From NCBI GenBank assembly GCA_947452535.1, contig CANGCM010000016.1, positions 1-35,707 of the forward strand: a DNA stretch of 35,707 nt, read 5' to 3'. The notes beneath the pieces are model-generated. The model was not told the origin of the DNA, made no database searches, and was given only the letters and a program-made list of their open reading frames with translations. Position 1 is the first letter of the stretch. Each line of letters begins with the position of its first letter. Made by a program: the position numbers and the translations under genes. Origin of the DNA: Burkholderiaceae bacterium. Lineage in GTDB: Bacteria; Pseudomonadota; Gammaproteobacteria; Burkholderiales; Burkholderiaceae. Shown in pieces: positions 7,679 through 16,063 of the stretch.

Positions 7679-8650
7679 ATGAGACTAAAAAAATTATTCA
7701 AAAAAATTCTGATCCTCGGCTTGTTTTTTCCCTGCATCTGGGTATGTAGCGCATCTGCAGCAGTATTACCCAAAAAGATTCGAATTATTGTTGGCTTCGC
7801 GCCAGGTGGAAGCAATGACATTGTTGCGCGCACATTGGCTCAAGAACTCACCGCACGCCTTAATCGTCCCGTCATTGTTGAAAATAAGCCAGGTGCTGGA
7901 GGCACCCTCGGCGCAGATCTGGCGGCACAGTCTGATCCTGATGGCAGTACACTTCTGCTGGTGTCATCAACATTTACGATGAACTCATCCATTATGAAGC
8001 TCAATTACGATCCGAACAAATCGTTTGTACCGGTTGCCATGCTAGGTATGGGTCCTAGTGTGATTGCGGTTAATAGTAACTTTCCCGCCAATACGATTGG
8101 GGAATTTATTGATTACTCAAAAAGAAATCCTGGAAAAGTGAATTTTGGATCAGCCGGCGTTGCCAGCTTTCAACACTTTGCCCTTGAACTCCTTAAATCA
8201 CGCTCGGGCGCCAACTTTGATATCGTCCACTATAAAGGTGGTGGCCCAGCCTTAGTAGATTTGGCCGCAGGGCATATTCAAGGCTCCATTGGGAGCTTCA
8301 TTCAAATGCAAAGCTTCTTAAGTAACGGGCAAATTAAACTACTTGCTGTGGCGGGACCAAAACGAATCAGTATTATTCCTAAAGTACCCACCTTAATAGA
8401 ATCCGGCATCGATGTTGATGCCAGCAATTGGTGGGGAATGCTTGCGCCTGTCGGCACGCCGTCGGATATCGTCAACCAGCTCCATCAAGCCATCAATGCC
8501 TCTCTCACCTCGCCGGATATTAAAAAACGATTTGATGGCGAGGGTGCGGAAACTATGCCAATGACACGGGATAGTTTCAAAAAATTCATGGTTGATGAAA
8601 CTAATAAATGGGCTAAAGTTGCTCGAGAGACTGGCATCAAAGCAGAATAA
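7679..8650 (+). CDS. Bug-family TTT substrate-binding protein 2
   Basis: A periplasmic receptor of about 323 residues. I chose ATG 7679, which gives a classic lysine-rich n-region (MRLKKLFKKI) and a hydrophobic core with cleavage near residue 28; an in-frame GTG at 7664 would add five residues. Hallmarks are APGGSND with Asp47, VIVENKPGAGGTLG (65-78), DPDGSTLLL, and HYKGGGPALVDLAAGHI. The DGS replaces the family's usual DGY. The next gene, a TauD-like dioxygenase, starts one base after this stop codon. Receptor and enzyme are therefore almost certainly made together, and the dioxygenase substrate may be the receptor's ligand or derived from it. Confidence 0.92.
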   Translation: MRLKKLFKKILILGLFFPCIWVCSASAAVLPKKIRIIVGFAPGGSNDIVARTLAQELTARLNRPVIVENKPGAGGTLGADLAAQSDPDGSTLLLVSSTFTMNSSIMKLNYDPNKSFVPVAMLGMGPSVIAVNSNFPANTIGEFIDYSKRNPGKVNFGSAGVASFQHFALELLKSRSGANFDIVHYKGGGPALVDLAAGHIQGSIGSFIQMQSFLSNGQIKLLAVAGPKRISIIPKVPTLIESGIDVDASNWWGMLAPVGTPSDIVNQLHQAINASLTSPDIKKRFDGEGAETMPMTRDSFKKFMVDETNKWAKVARETGIKAE

Positions 8651-8651
8651 G

Positions 8652-9503
8652 ATGACTATCCAAATCTCTCCTATTTCGCCTAGTTTTGGCGTCCAAATTT
8701 CTGCCATAGATCTGAAAAAAGACTTGGATGAAAGTACCCATACACAATTGAGGGCATTACTCAGTGAGTATGCTGTCCTGGTATTTCCAAATCAATTCTT
8801 AGGGCCTGCGGAGCTGATGAAAGCGGGGGAAATATTTGGCACGCTGATGCCACAGCAACTCCAAAAATATATCCTCCCAGATTTCCCCTTAGTTGGGTGT
8901 AATTCCACCAAAGACCTCCCAATCAAGAATGGAAAACTTCAGGTTCGCGGGGAAAATTACCATACCGACCATTCCAATTCACTTTGCCCACCTAGAGCTA
9001 CAGCACTTTCAGCGGTAAAAATTCCTAGCTCGGGAGGGGATACACAATTCGTAGACGTCCGCCAAGCATTTGATGACCTACCATCCAAGCTTCAAGAAAA
9101 AATTGTTCATTTACATTCACTGCATGTGCATGAGAGTAGCCGAAGCCCGCGCACGTTTACTAAACTGAGCGAAGAAGATCTAGCTAAGATTCCGAATGTG
9201 ATTCAACCATTAGTCATTCGTCATCCGCATAGTAAGCGGCCAGCACTCTATCTCAATACGGGCCGCATGGAGGGTATTGAAGAGATGAATAAGGATGAGG
9301 GCTTTGCCCTCATCAACTCACTGTACGAGCATTCAATCCAGAGTAAATTTGAATATCGTCATCGCTGGTCTGAGGGCGATTTTGTCATTTGGGACAATCG
9401 TAGCGTGATGCACCAAGCGAACGCAGACTACAACCCAGAGGAATTTCGCTATCTATACCGCATCATGATCGAAGGAGATCAATTGGAAGCATTCTTCCCC
9501 TAA
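8652..9503 (+). CDS. TauD/TfdA-family Fe(II)/2-oxoglutarate dioxygenase
   Basis: A 283-residue non-haem iron oxygenase that hydroxylates its substrate while decarboxylating 2-oxoglutarate. The 2-His-1-Asp iron site is His104 and Asp106 (YHTDHS) plus distal His254 (SVMHQAN). Arg266 and Arg270 (FRYLYRI) lie where family members bind 2-oxoglutarate and the substrate acid group. I start it at ATG 8652, directly after the Bug 2 stop, because the homology begins there. An ATG 60 bases upstream lies inside the receptor gene and adds unrelated residues. TauD/TfdA relatives act on sulfonates, phenoxyacetates and other carboxylates; the true substrate is unknown. It ends at a hairpin shared with the convergent SDR gene. 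Confidence 0.9.
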   Translation: MTIQISPISPSFGVQISAIDLKKDLDESTHTQLRALLSEYAVLVFPNQFLGPAELMKAGEIFGTLMPQQLQKYILPDFPLVGCNSTKDLPIKNGKLQVRGENYHTDHSNSLCPPRATALSAVKIPSSGGDTQFVDVRQAFDDLPSKLQEKIVHLHSLHVHESSRSPRTFTKLSEEDLAKIPNVIQPLVIRHPHSKRPALYLNTGRMEGIEEMNKDEGFALINSLYEHSIQSKFEYRHRWSEGDFVIWDNRSVMHQANADYNPEEFRYLYRIMIEGDQLEAFFP

Positions 9504-9506
9504 TTC

Positions 9507-9530
9507 AAAGCGAGTTAATTAACCCGCTTT
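9507..9530. terminator. Hairpin between convergent genes
   Basis: A 24-base near-perfect palindrome lies between the TauD-like and SDR genes: AAAGCG, one mismatched base, the self-complementary GTTAATTAAC, one base, then CGCTTT. A run of four T (9528-9531) closes the plus-strand side, as in a weak intrinsic terminator. The SDR stop codon (9519-9521) lies inside it. The stem is AT-rich, so efficiency is uncertain; it could end transcription from both directions. Confidence 0.5.
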
Positions 9531-10340
9531 TAATAACAGGCCTCCATCTACTGGAATAAGTACGCCAGTAACGTAATTGGACTCATCCGAAGCCAAAAAG
9601 ACTGCAGTATTTGCAACATCCCAGGCGCTGCCCATTCTCTTCATTGGCACCAAAATTTCTCTCTCGGCACGAATGATATCGCGCGCTACTCCGCGCTCAG
9701 TTGCCCTTCGCTCGATTGCCATAGGCGTATCTATCAGTCCCGGCAAAATTGCATTTGCGCGCACACCATGAGGTGCATTCTCCATGGCAATGTGCTGAGT
9801 CATCGTATTAATTGCGCCCTTACTTGTCTTATAGGTAATCGTTGGACGCGCAGCAAAGGATGATGTGGAAGAGATATTGATAATACTTCCCGATTTCTGA
9901 GCAATCATCTGGGGTAATACAGCTTTACAAGTCATAAACATGCCTTTGAGATTCATATCCATGATCTCATCCCACATCTGTGCATCCATCTCTATTGTTT
10001 TGCGATCACCTCTTGATCTCCCAACGTTGTAATGTAGGACATCGATTCTGCCGTAGCGATCTACAGCAGCTTTTGCTAGCGCCCGACAATCTTCTTCCTG
10101 AGTAATATCGGCAATCAATATAGAGGCTTGCCCACCAAACTCCTTTACAGACTCATAAGTATCATTTACCCAGGCCTCATTAATATCAACCAAGAGCAAG
10201 GTAGCGCCCTCCTGCGCAAAACGAATTGCAGTTGCCTTGCCATTACCCGGGGTCTCTCCCGGCTGTTGACCTGCCCCTACGATAATAGCTACCTTACCTT
10301 CAAGCCTTCTTTTTACATTACCTGATTTCATATTCTTCAT
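9519..10340 (-). CDS. SDR family oxidoreductase (A)
   Basis: A 273-residue classical short-chain dehydrogenase/reductase using NAD(P). The catalytic Tyr170 and Lys174 (YKTSK) and the preceding serine (INISSTSS, about 155-161) are present, as is the C-terminal DGG. The nucleotide-binding loop is unusual: GAGQQPGETPGNGKA is several residues longer than the standard TGxxxGxG. HYNVG replaces the common NNAG. SDR B at 12920 shares the GNG(K/R)A.A.RFAQEGA core of this loop, so the two belong to one subfamily. The start is ambiguous: ATG 10340 or, three codons on, ATG 10331. It follows Bug receptor 3 by 7 bases and is probably the last gene of that transcript. Its substrate is unknown. Confidence 0.88.
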   Translation of the reverse strand: MKNMKSGNVKRRLEGKVAIIVGAGQQPGETPGNGKATAIRFAQEGATLLLVDINEAWVNDTYESVKEFGGQASILIADITQEEDCRALAKAAVDRYGRIDVLHYNVGRSRGDRKTIEMDAQMWDEIMDMNLKGMFMTCKAVLPQMIAQKSGSIINISSTSSFAARPTITYKTSKGAINTMTQHIAMENAPHGVRANAILPGLIDTPMAIERRATERGVARDIIRAEREILVPMKRMGSAWDVANTAVFLASDESNYVTGVLIPVDGGLLLKAG

Positions 10341-10347
10341 TCAAATG

Positions 10348-11355
10348 TTAGATGGTGACTTTCGCCTGATTCACTACTTTTCCCCAGCGCTCCTCATCAA
10401 GCTTAATCTGACGCGTGAGGTCTTGAGGGGCGCCAATTGCAACTGTTAAGCCCTCACCCTCAATTCGACTCTTAAACTCTTCTGTATTGACTGCAGTGCG
10501 GGCTGCAGCATTCAATTGCTTCACAATATCTGGAGGCGTACCCCCTGTAGCAAACAAGGCATACCAGACATCCGCTTCAAATCCCGGCACGCCAGACTCG
10601 GCAATAGTTGGTATTTTTGGCCAAACGGGTGAACGGGTAGAGGAAGTTACTGCAACACCATTCATCTTCCCCGAGTCAATAAATTTTCCCACACCAGCTG
10701 CAGTTGCGAATACAAAATCGATCTGGCCACCCATTAGATCAACATAAGCCGGGCCAGCCCCCTTGTAGGGAATGTGTGTGATATCTACTTTAGCCATTAA
10801 TTTGAAAAGCTCAGCAGTTAAGTGGACAGCGCTACCATTGCCGGAGGATCCGTAAGTTAACTTACCTGGATTAGCCTTAGCCGCAGCAATAATATCTTTC
10901 ACGGTTTTATAAGGACTGCCGGGTTTTGTCACTAAGATATTGGGGCCCTTACAAATGAGCGCAATATCAGCAAACGATTTTTCAGTGTTGTATGGAAGAT
11001 TCTTGATTAGAGTACTGTTAATAGAATGTGCTGAGGTTGTTAAGAGCAAGGTATATCCGTCGGAAGCCGCCTTAGCGACATAATCCGATCCGATTACAGT
11101 TCCCCCACCCGGTTTGTTTTCATAAATGATGCTCTGACCCAGAATTTGCGACATAGCCGTTGCCAAATTACGCCCTACTAGATCAGTCCCACCTCCAGGA
11201 GTCCATGGAGAAATCATTTTGATAGGTCGGTTAGGATAAGCCTGTGCAGCGGCGGGTGAACTCAACATCAATAAGCTAGGCGCACTTAGCCCTGCTAAGG
11301 AAGCGGCTCCAAGCTTGCACCACTGGCGACGCGTGATGTCATTATTTTTCTTCAA
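10348..11355 (-). CDS. Bug-family TTT substrate-binding protein 3 (Tat-type signal)
   Basis: A periplasmic receptor of 335 residues that starts with TTG. The TTG is well supported by AAGGAGGAGAC 7-8 bases upstream. The leader contains a twin-arginine motif, TRRQWCK (8-14), followed by a moderately hydrophobic stretch and PAAAQAY, so export by the Tat pathway is likely, unlike most other receptors here. Family marks are TPGGGTD with Asp58, IIYENKPGGGTVIG, ASDGYTLL, GSSGNGSAVHLTAELF and PYKGAGPAYVDLMGG. An 86-base gap separates it from the CMD-family gene upstream, so it may have its own promoter. It pairs with SDR A downstream. Confidence 0.92.
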   Translation of the reverse strand: MKKNNDITRRQWCKLGAASLAGLSAPSLLMLSSPAAAQAYPNRPIKMISPWTPGGGTDLVGRNLATAMSQILGQSIIYENKPGGGTVIGSDYVAKAASDGYTLLLTTSAHSINSTLIKNLPYNTEKSFADIALICKGPNILVTKPGSPYKTVKDIIAAAKANPGKLTYGSSGNGSAVHLTAELFKLMAKVDITHIPYKGAGPAYVDLMGGQIDFVFATAAGVGKFIDSGKMNGVAVTSSTRSPVWPKIPTIAESGVPGFEADVWYALFATGGTPPDIVKQLNAAARTAVNTEEFKSRIEGEGLTVAIGAPQDLTRQIKLDEERWGKVVNQAKVTI

Positions 11356-11441
11356 GATGTCTCCTCCTTAAATCTCAAGCAACATTAAACATCGTTTTTC
11401 TGACGTTCGTGAAATACGGCCTCACTCGACGAGCCTTCATA

Positions 11442-11963
11442 TCAGTGCCCCACATGTAAGGCATTTAATAGTCTAGAGACCATATTGTATGCAGCAATAG
11501 TGGCCACTAACTCGAGTCTTTGCGTGTCATTAAAAAAGGGTTTTATCCTATCAAACAATTCGTCTGGAACTTGGATCTCTTTAGTCATTACATCCGTTAA
11601 GCTTAGTATGAGCGACTCTTGCTCATCAAAGATATCGGGGAGTTTGGCCTGCCGAATCGCCGTAATTTTTTCGGGACTTACGCCCGCTTTTATAGCGTGG
11701 GGTTCATGGGAATCAAATTCATAATCAGCTCGATTCAAAATAGCTACGCGCAAGATGATCATTTCCCTGATAGCCGGCGACAATGAATTGCGATTACGGA
11801 TCGCTGTCAGTAATGCCTCCCAGCCCTGAGCTATTTCTGGGGCATTCAAGAGGGTCTGATATAAAGGCGAAATACGACCACGCTCTTCTACTATTCTTTT
11901 TTCTATCTCCGCTAGTTTAGGATTGCTACCGGGAACTACTGGATTAATTCGAGTATTTATCAC
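11442..11963 (-). CDS. Carboxymuconolactone decarboxylase (CMD)-family protein
   Basis: A 173-residue all-helical protein of the CMD/AhpD superfamily. The core motif is IIL RVAILNRADYEFDSHEPHA with AIKAGVSPEKI following (about 88-116). It lacks the CxxC of AhpD-type peroxidases and instead has Y-E-F-x-x-H as in PcaC-like and uncharacterised CMD proteins. A decarboxylase or lactone-processing role fits the aromatic-acid context, but the family is functionally diverse. Initiation is at GTG 11963, three bases after the Bug 4 stop codon, with only a weak upstream ribosome site, which suggests translational coupling. It is the last gene of the block that runs from the alpha/beta hydrolase. Confidence 0.82.
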   Translation of the reverse strand: MINTRINPVVPGSNPKLAEIEKRIVEERGRISPLYQTLLNAPEIAQGWEALLTAIRNRNSLSPAIREMIILRVAILNRADYEFDSHEPHAIKAGVSPEKITAIRQAKLPDIFDEQESLILSLTDVMTKEIQVPDELFDRIKPFFNDTQRLELVATIAAYNMVSRLLNALHVGH

Positions 11964-11966
11964 TTT

Positions 11967-12917
11967 TTATTCCGCTGTAATTTTCTTGGCTTTAATTAAC
12001 TGAGACCACTTCGCAATATCTTTCTTCAAAATATTACCCAGCTCTTCAGGACTTGAACCCACAGGCTCACTACCAGACTGAGTGAGCTTTGAATTTAAAG
12101 GCTCTTGCTTCACTACTTTTTTAAACGCCATACTGAGGCGCTCAATATCTGCCTTAGGAGTAGCGGTCTTAACAAAAGTAGCATACCAATTATTGGTGTC
12201 TACGCCTTTGATACCCATCTCATTGAACGTTTTGACATCAGGAATGGCGCTATTACGCTTATCAGCAGCAAGCCCAACTGGTTTCAATTTCCCGCTCTTA
12301 ATATAGCCAATTAAACCGGGAATATCGCCAAAGAATCCATCTACATGCCCAGCCATGACATCGGTAATTGCTGGGGCAGCACCCTTGTATGGGACATGTA
12401 ATATTTTGATACCTGCTGAGTCATTCAATTGCTCTAGGGCCAAATGGGGCACGCTACCTGTTCCAGAAGATCCCATGGATAAACTCTTACCTTTAGCTAG
12501 GGCAACAAAATCAGCGGCATTACTAGCGGGACTGGCAGGATTGACAACCAATACCTCCACATTATTTGCGACCAAAGATACGGGGGCTAGATCCTTAAGG
12601 GGGTTATAGGATAGCTTTTCGTAAAGCCCAGGATTAATTGCAACCGCTCCAGCGCTAGTAAACCAAATCGTTTTGCCGTCTGCTGGATTTGCAGCCAAGT
12701 ACTCCGCAGCCACAGCACCATTACCACCTGGTTTATTTTCTACAACGATTTGCATATTAAGCTCTTGTCCCAAAGGCTCTACTAGTAATCGAGCCATTGA
12801 ATCTACCGGTCCACCAGGAGGAAAGGCTACTATCATTTTGATGACGTTTGACTGAGCAACCGCAGTGCCCGCAAAAGAAAAAATGAAGCTTACGAGGATA
12901 GCTTTAAGGATCTTCAT
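11967..12917 (-). CDS. Bug-family TTT substrate-binding protein 4
   Basis: At 316 residues this is the shortest of the eleven receptors. A Sec signal (MKILKAILVSF to GTAVAQ) ends near residue 22. The usual PY.NRPI segment after cleavage is reduced to SNVIKMIVAF. The ligand loop reads PPGGPVD with Asp39; the Pro after GG is unusual among the set. VVENKPGGNGAV, PADGKT (Lys replacing Tyr of DGYT), SSGTGSVPHLALEQL and PYKGAAPAITDVMAGHVD complete the pattern. It lies 3 bases after the SDR B stop and 3 bases before the CMD gene, so these are one operon. An AGGTG site precedes the ATG by 8 bases. Confidence 0.92.
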   Translation of the reverse strand: MKILKAILVSFIFSFAGTAVAQSNVIKMIVAFPPGGPVDSMARLLVEPLGQELNMQIVVENKPGGNGAVAAEYLAANPADGKTIWFTSAGAVAINPGLYEKLSYNPLKDLAPVSLVANNVEVLVVNPASPASNAADFVALAKGKSLSMGSSGTGSVPHLALEQLNDSAGIKILHVPYKGAAPAITDVMAGHVDGFFGDIPGLIGYIKSGKLKPVGLAADKRNSAIPDVKTFNEMGIKGVDTNNWYATFVKTATPKADIERLSMAFKKVVKQEPLNSKLTQSGSEPVGSSPEELGNILKKDIAKWSQLIKAKKITAE

Positions 12918-12919
12918 GA

Positions 12920-13720
12920 TTAATCACACCTTACCGACATACCGCCGTCGACAACAATTTCAGTACCAGTAATAAAACGAGACTCGTCAGAGGCCAAAAA
13001 TAATGCTGCATTAGCGGTATCCCGGCCATCCCCCATAAAGGGCAAGGGAATACGAGACTGCCGCTGCTTCAATAGTAATTCAACATCCCCGCCAACCCGT
13101 TGCTTAGCCAGTCGAGTTTCTACCATCGGGGTATGAAGCTGTCCAGGCACGATGGTATTCACTCGAATACTTTGCTTTGCATACTGAACTGCCAATACTT
13201 TGGAGAATTGAATCACGCCTGCCTTTGTAGCTGCATAGGCAATCTGCGCTGAACCCGTCCAACGAGTACCGGAAGTAGAGGCAAAATTAATAATCGAACC
13301 TTTTTCTCGCTTGATCATTTCAGGCAAGGCGTATTTACAAGTCAGAAAGACACTTTTGAGATTGAAATCTACTTGAGCATCCCAGACCTCCTCAGTCATT
13401 TCGACTGGCCCCCCTTTAGCAGAACCTCCTACAACATTTACCAAAATATCAATGCCCCCAAATTTCTGAACACAAGCCTGTATGGCTTCTTCGATAGCGC
13501 TAGCTTGAAAGATATCTAGCTTTGATGTCGTAATATTTTTAGCGGCATCTCCTGCCAGACTAAGCGTTTCATCCAAATTAGTCAGATTAATATCGGTAGC
13601 AAATACTTTTGCCCCCTCTTGCGCAAATCGAACAGCCGCAGCACGTCCATTTCCCCAACCAGGGCCAACGGATCCCGCTCCAGTAATAAAGGCAATCTTT
13701 CCCTCTAATCTTCCAGCCAT
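12920..13720 (-). CDS. SDR family oxidoreductase (B)
   Basis: A 266-residue NAD(P)-dependent SDR. From the chosen start, the cofactor loop is TGAGSVGPGWGNGRA (13-27), the serine region INFASTSG (144-151), and catalytic Tyr162/Lys166 (YAATK). VNVVGG replaces the usual NNAG. I prefer ATG 13720 because GGAG stands nine bases upstream; the in-frame ATG at 13735 adds five residues and has no ribosome site. The protein is a paralogue of SDR A (9519) by its extended GNG loop and RFAQEGA segment. It lies between the LigI-like amidohydrolase and Bug 4 in a tight operon, so it probably oxidises or reduces an intermediate of that pathway. Confidence 0.88.
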   Translation of the reverse strand: MAGRLEGKIAFITGAGSVGPGWGNGRAAAVRFAQEGAKVFATDINLTNLDETLSLAGDAAKNITTSKLDIFQASAIEEAIQACVQKFGGIDILVNVVGGSAKGGPVEMTEEVWDAQVDFNLKSVFLTCKYALPEMIKREKGSIINFASTSGTRWTGSAQIAYAATKAGVIQFSKVLAVQYAKQSIRVNTIVPGQLHTPMVETRLAKQRVGGDVELLLKQRQSRIPLPFMGDGRDTANAALFLASDESRFITGTEIVVDGGMSVRCD

Positions 13721-13742
13721 TTGCTCTATCTCCATTTAATAA

Positions 13743-14603
13743 TTAAAAACGATAAAATTTTTCAGGGTTACTGACCATTAACTTCGCTACTTTTTCTGCG
13801 GTAGTGGCAATTCTAGGAATGAGATCCACTAAATTACCATCATCAGGAATATGGTGGTGATTGGGGTGAGGCCAATCTGTTCCCCATACGCATTTATCAG
13901 TAAATTCATCGACCAGTATTTGGGCAAGAGCTACACCATCTTCATAGGGGTGGCTTTTAGAGATTCGGTCTACTCCGCTTACCTTGACATAAAAGCGTGG
14001 GTCATCCAGAAGTTTCAAGAGCCCCTGAAAATCAGCATGATGAGACCCTAAAGCAGCGTCCACTCGCCCAATATGATCAATCATGACAGGTACGGCTGAC
14101 TGCTTTAAGAGTGGGGTCAAAGAATGCACTAAGTCACTTGAAAAATGCACCTGTAAGTGCCATCCAAATGGCTCCATTCTTTTAGTCAACGCAAGGATAT
14201 CTTCCATCGAATCACTATTCTGAAGATGTGCCATGAAATTAAACCGAATGCCCCGAAAGCCCTGCTGGTCCATTTCTGCAATTTGTGCACTAGTCGTTTT
14301 TGCGGATGCCAACGCTACCCCAAGATAACGACCCTGACGTGCCTGCATGGCATCAAGTACAACGGAGTTATCAAAGCCATGCAATGCAGTTTGGACAATA
14401 ACGCAACGCTGAATCCCCAAAAAATCATGTAATGCAAATAAATCCTCTTTGCCAGCATCTACTGGTGTCCAAGTTCGATCTTGAATATAGGGAAATTTCT
14501 GCGAGGGACCAAAGATATGGCAATGCGCATCACATGCATTCGGCGGCAATGTAAATGCCGGCTTTTTGGGATTAATGAGGAAGGTCTGCTTTAAGCTCGT
14601 CAT
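13743..14603 (-). CDS. LigI-like amidohydrolase (2-pyrone-4,6-dicarboxylate hydrolase family)
   Basis: A 286-residue TIM-barrel amidohydrolase of the group containing LigI, which opens the lactone 2-pyrone-4,6-dicarboxylate in protocatechuate 4,5-cleavage pathways. Key residues are His27 and His29 (DAHCHIFGP), His153 (QVHF), His177 (MIDHIGR) and Asp243 (WGTDWPHPN). FRGIRFNFM at 116-124 is also typical of this group. A lactone or cyclic dicarboxylate is therefore a reasonable substrate, but several sugar-lactone hydrolases share the pattern. No signal peptide. It sits 22 bases upstream of SDR B and 20 bases downstream of the MmgE/PrpD gene, in the same operon. The Shine-Dalgarno is weak. Confidence 0.87.
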   Translation of the reverse strand: MTSLKQTFLINPKKPAFTLPPNACDAHCHIFGPSQKFPYIQDRTWTPVDAGKEDLFALHDFLGIQRCVIVQTALHGFDNSVVLDAMQARQGRYLGVALASAKTTSAQIAEMDQQGFRGIRFNFMAHLQNSDSMEDILALTKRMEPFGWHLQVHFSSDLVHSLTPLLKQSAVPVMIDHIGRVDAALGSHHADFQGLLKLLDDPRFYVKVSGVDRISKSHPYEDGVALAQILVDEFTDKCVWGTDWPHPNHHHIPDDGNLVDLIPRIATTAEKVAKLMVSNPEKFYRF

Positions 14604-14623
14604 ATCTATAGCTTACTGGCCCT

Positions 14624-16018
14624 TTATTTGCCTGTTAACAAAATAATGAGTGGATCCAAATCAGAAAGATCCTCCATCCTATCAACCAACTCAATCATTT
14701 CATCGATTTGAGAATCTCGAAGTATTCCAGATACTACATTCCTGAATTTAAATTGAACATCACTCTTGGAAAGGGGATTTTCAGGACTGCCCCTTCTGTC
14801 TAAAATCTCCTGAGAATAGACTTCACCCATAGTTGTTGTTACCTTGACCCTTGAAGCATGTCTATAGGCAACGCCCATATTCTCAATATCTGGATCAATA
14901 TGTGCGTTAACCTTCTTCATGAATGCTAGCAACTTAGGGTCAGTTAACTTAGCCTCTGAATATTGCTCTGTAAATAAAACACCATCAAATGCTACGCTTG
15001 CCATATTGAAATATAGGTTCATTTGAGCGGCGGTAACGCCCTGGGCCTTATATTCCCAGGCGCAATGGGTAAAAGTCATTGGGCTTAGCCCAACATCAAT
15101 CTTAGCAATATCTTCAGGCTTTAATTGATTGCTACTCATGATTTGCAGTAATGCATCCAAAGAGGAGTGAATACTGGTTACACAAGCATAAGGCTTGAAG
15201 CCCACTTGACCAGCTTCCCACACCTTTCCCAACTCCGATAGTAGACGCTCTGGTTTTGGCGAAGATGAGTAAGTTGTTAGGTAGCCACCATAACTAGCTT
15301 CAAGAACATTTGAAATTCCAGTCAGCCCTTTCTGCGCTAAAAAAGCAGAATATATTCCGCTCTGAGCAGCCCCTCCAGAATGGAAGCGCTTAACCATCGC
15401 CCCCTCTTGGGCGGCCATCAAACCACCTGCCTGTGAACCTGCTATTCCCAAGCAATCAAGCATCAGCTTAGGATTTAAATTGAGCATGCGACCCGCTGCT
15501 GCTGCACCCACAAAAACTCCCGATGTTCCCTGAGGATGAAAGCCATCAAAGAAAAGCTGAATAGACGCTGCATTACCTACGCGAGTACCAACCTCATATC
15601 CGCAAACCATTGCAGTGAGAAAATCCTTTCCAGAAACCTTCCCTAACTTTTCAACCAAAGCAAAAAGAACTGGAATGGCAATAGACCCAGGGTGCAAGAT
15701 AGATTCTTTATGCATATCATCAAACTCGAATGCATGGCCAGCAGTACCATTTACTAAGGCAGCATTTCCGACCGAGGTTTTATGTGAGGTGCCGAAAATA
15801 GAAGCTATAGGGCTTGCACCCTCATCCATCACCATAGCTTCAACGGATTTCGTCCAAGGTAAAGTAACGCCATGCAAACAGCAGCCAATGCTATCTAACA
15901 CACACATTTTCATGCGATCCACTACATGTTTAGGAATATCGTCATACTGCAAATGACTCGCAAAATCTGCCAGGATTTTGCTTGCGTCTTGAACTAGGGG
16001 TGGATTTTCTGTGCTCAT
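14624..16018 (-). CDS. MmgE/PrpD family protein
   Basis: A 464-residue protein of the MmgE/PrpD family, which includes 2-methylcitrate dehydratase and cis-aconitate decarboxylase. Recognisable stretches are VVDRMKMCVLDSIGCCLHG (35-53), VNGTAGHAFEFDDMHKES (93-110), HPGSIAIPVLFAL, and the FHPQGTSGVFVGAAAAGRML segment (about 160-179), with GFKPYACVTSIHSSLDAL in the C-terminal part. Length is normal for the family. It is cytoplasmic. Members in catabolic islands are mostly uncharacterised and may hydrate, dehydrate or decarboxylate tricarboxylate-like acids, which would fit the neighbouring Bug receptors and LigI-like enzyme. An AAGAG site precedes the ATG. The exact reaction is unknown. Confidence 0.9.
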   Translation of the reverse strand: MSTENPPLVQDASKILADFASHLQYDDIPKHVVDRMKMCVLDSIGCCLHGVTLPWTKSVEAMVMDEGASPIASIFGTSHKTSVGNAALVNGTAGHAFEFDDMHKESILHPGSIAIPVLFALVEKLGKVSGKDFLTAMVCGYEVGTRVGNAASIQLFFDGFHPQGTSGVFVGAAAAGRMLNLNPKLMLDCLGIAGSQAGGLMAAQEGAMVKRFHSGGAAQSGIYSAFLAQKGLTGISNVLEASYGGYLTTYSSSPKPERLLSELGKVWEAGQVGFKPYACVTSIHSSLDALLQIMSSNQLKPEDIAKIDVGLSPMTFTHCAWEYKAQGVTAAQMNLYFNMASVAFDGVLFTEQYSEAKLTDPKLLAFMKKVNAHIDPDIENMGVAYRHASRVKVTTTMGEVYSQEILDRRGSPENPLSKSDVQFKFRNVVSGILRDSQIDEMIELVDRMEDLSDLDPLIILLTGK

Positions 16019-16063
16019 AATCTCTTAAACTTACTTGGTTAGAATTTTGTAATTTACTGATGA

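Noticed and set aside
8592..8651. Longer start for the TauD-like gene
   Set aside because: The extra 20 codons lie within the Bug 2 gene and do not match the family; ATG 8652 fits the conserved start and operon spacing.
11400..11441. CTCGACGAG palindrome between the CMD gene and Bug 3 as a terminator
   Set aside because: The perfect arms are only four bases with a one-base centre, so no stable hairpin can form, and no T-run follows.
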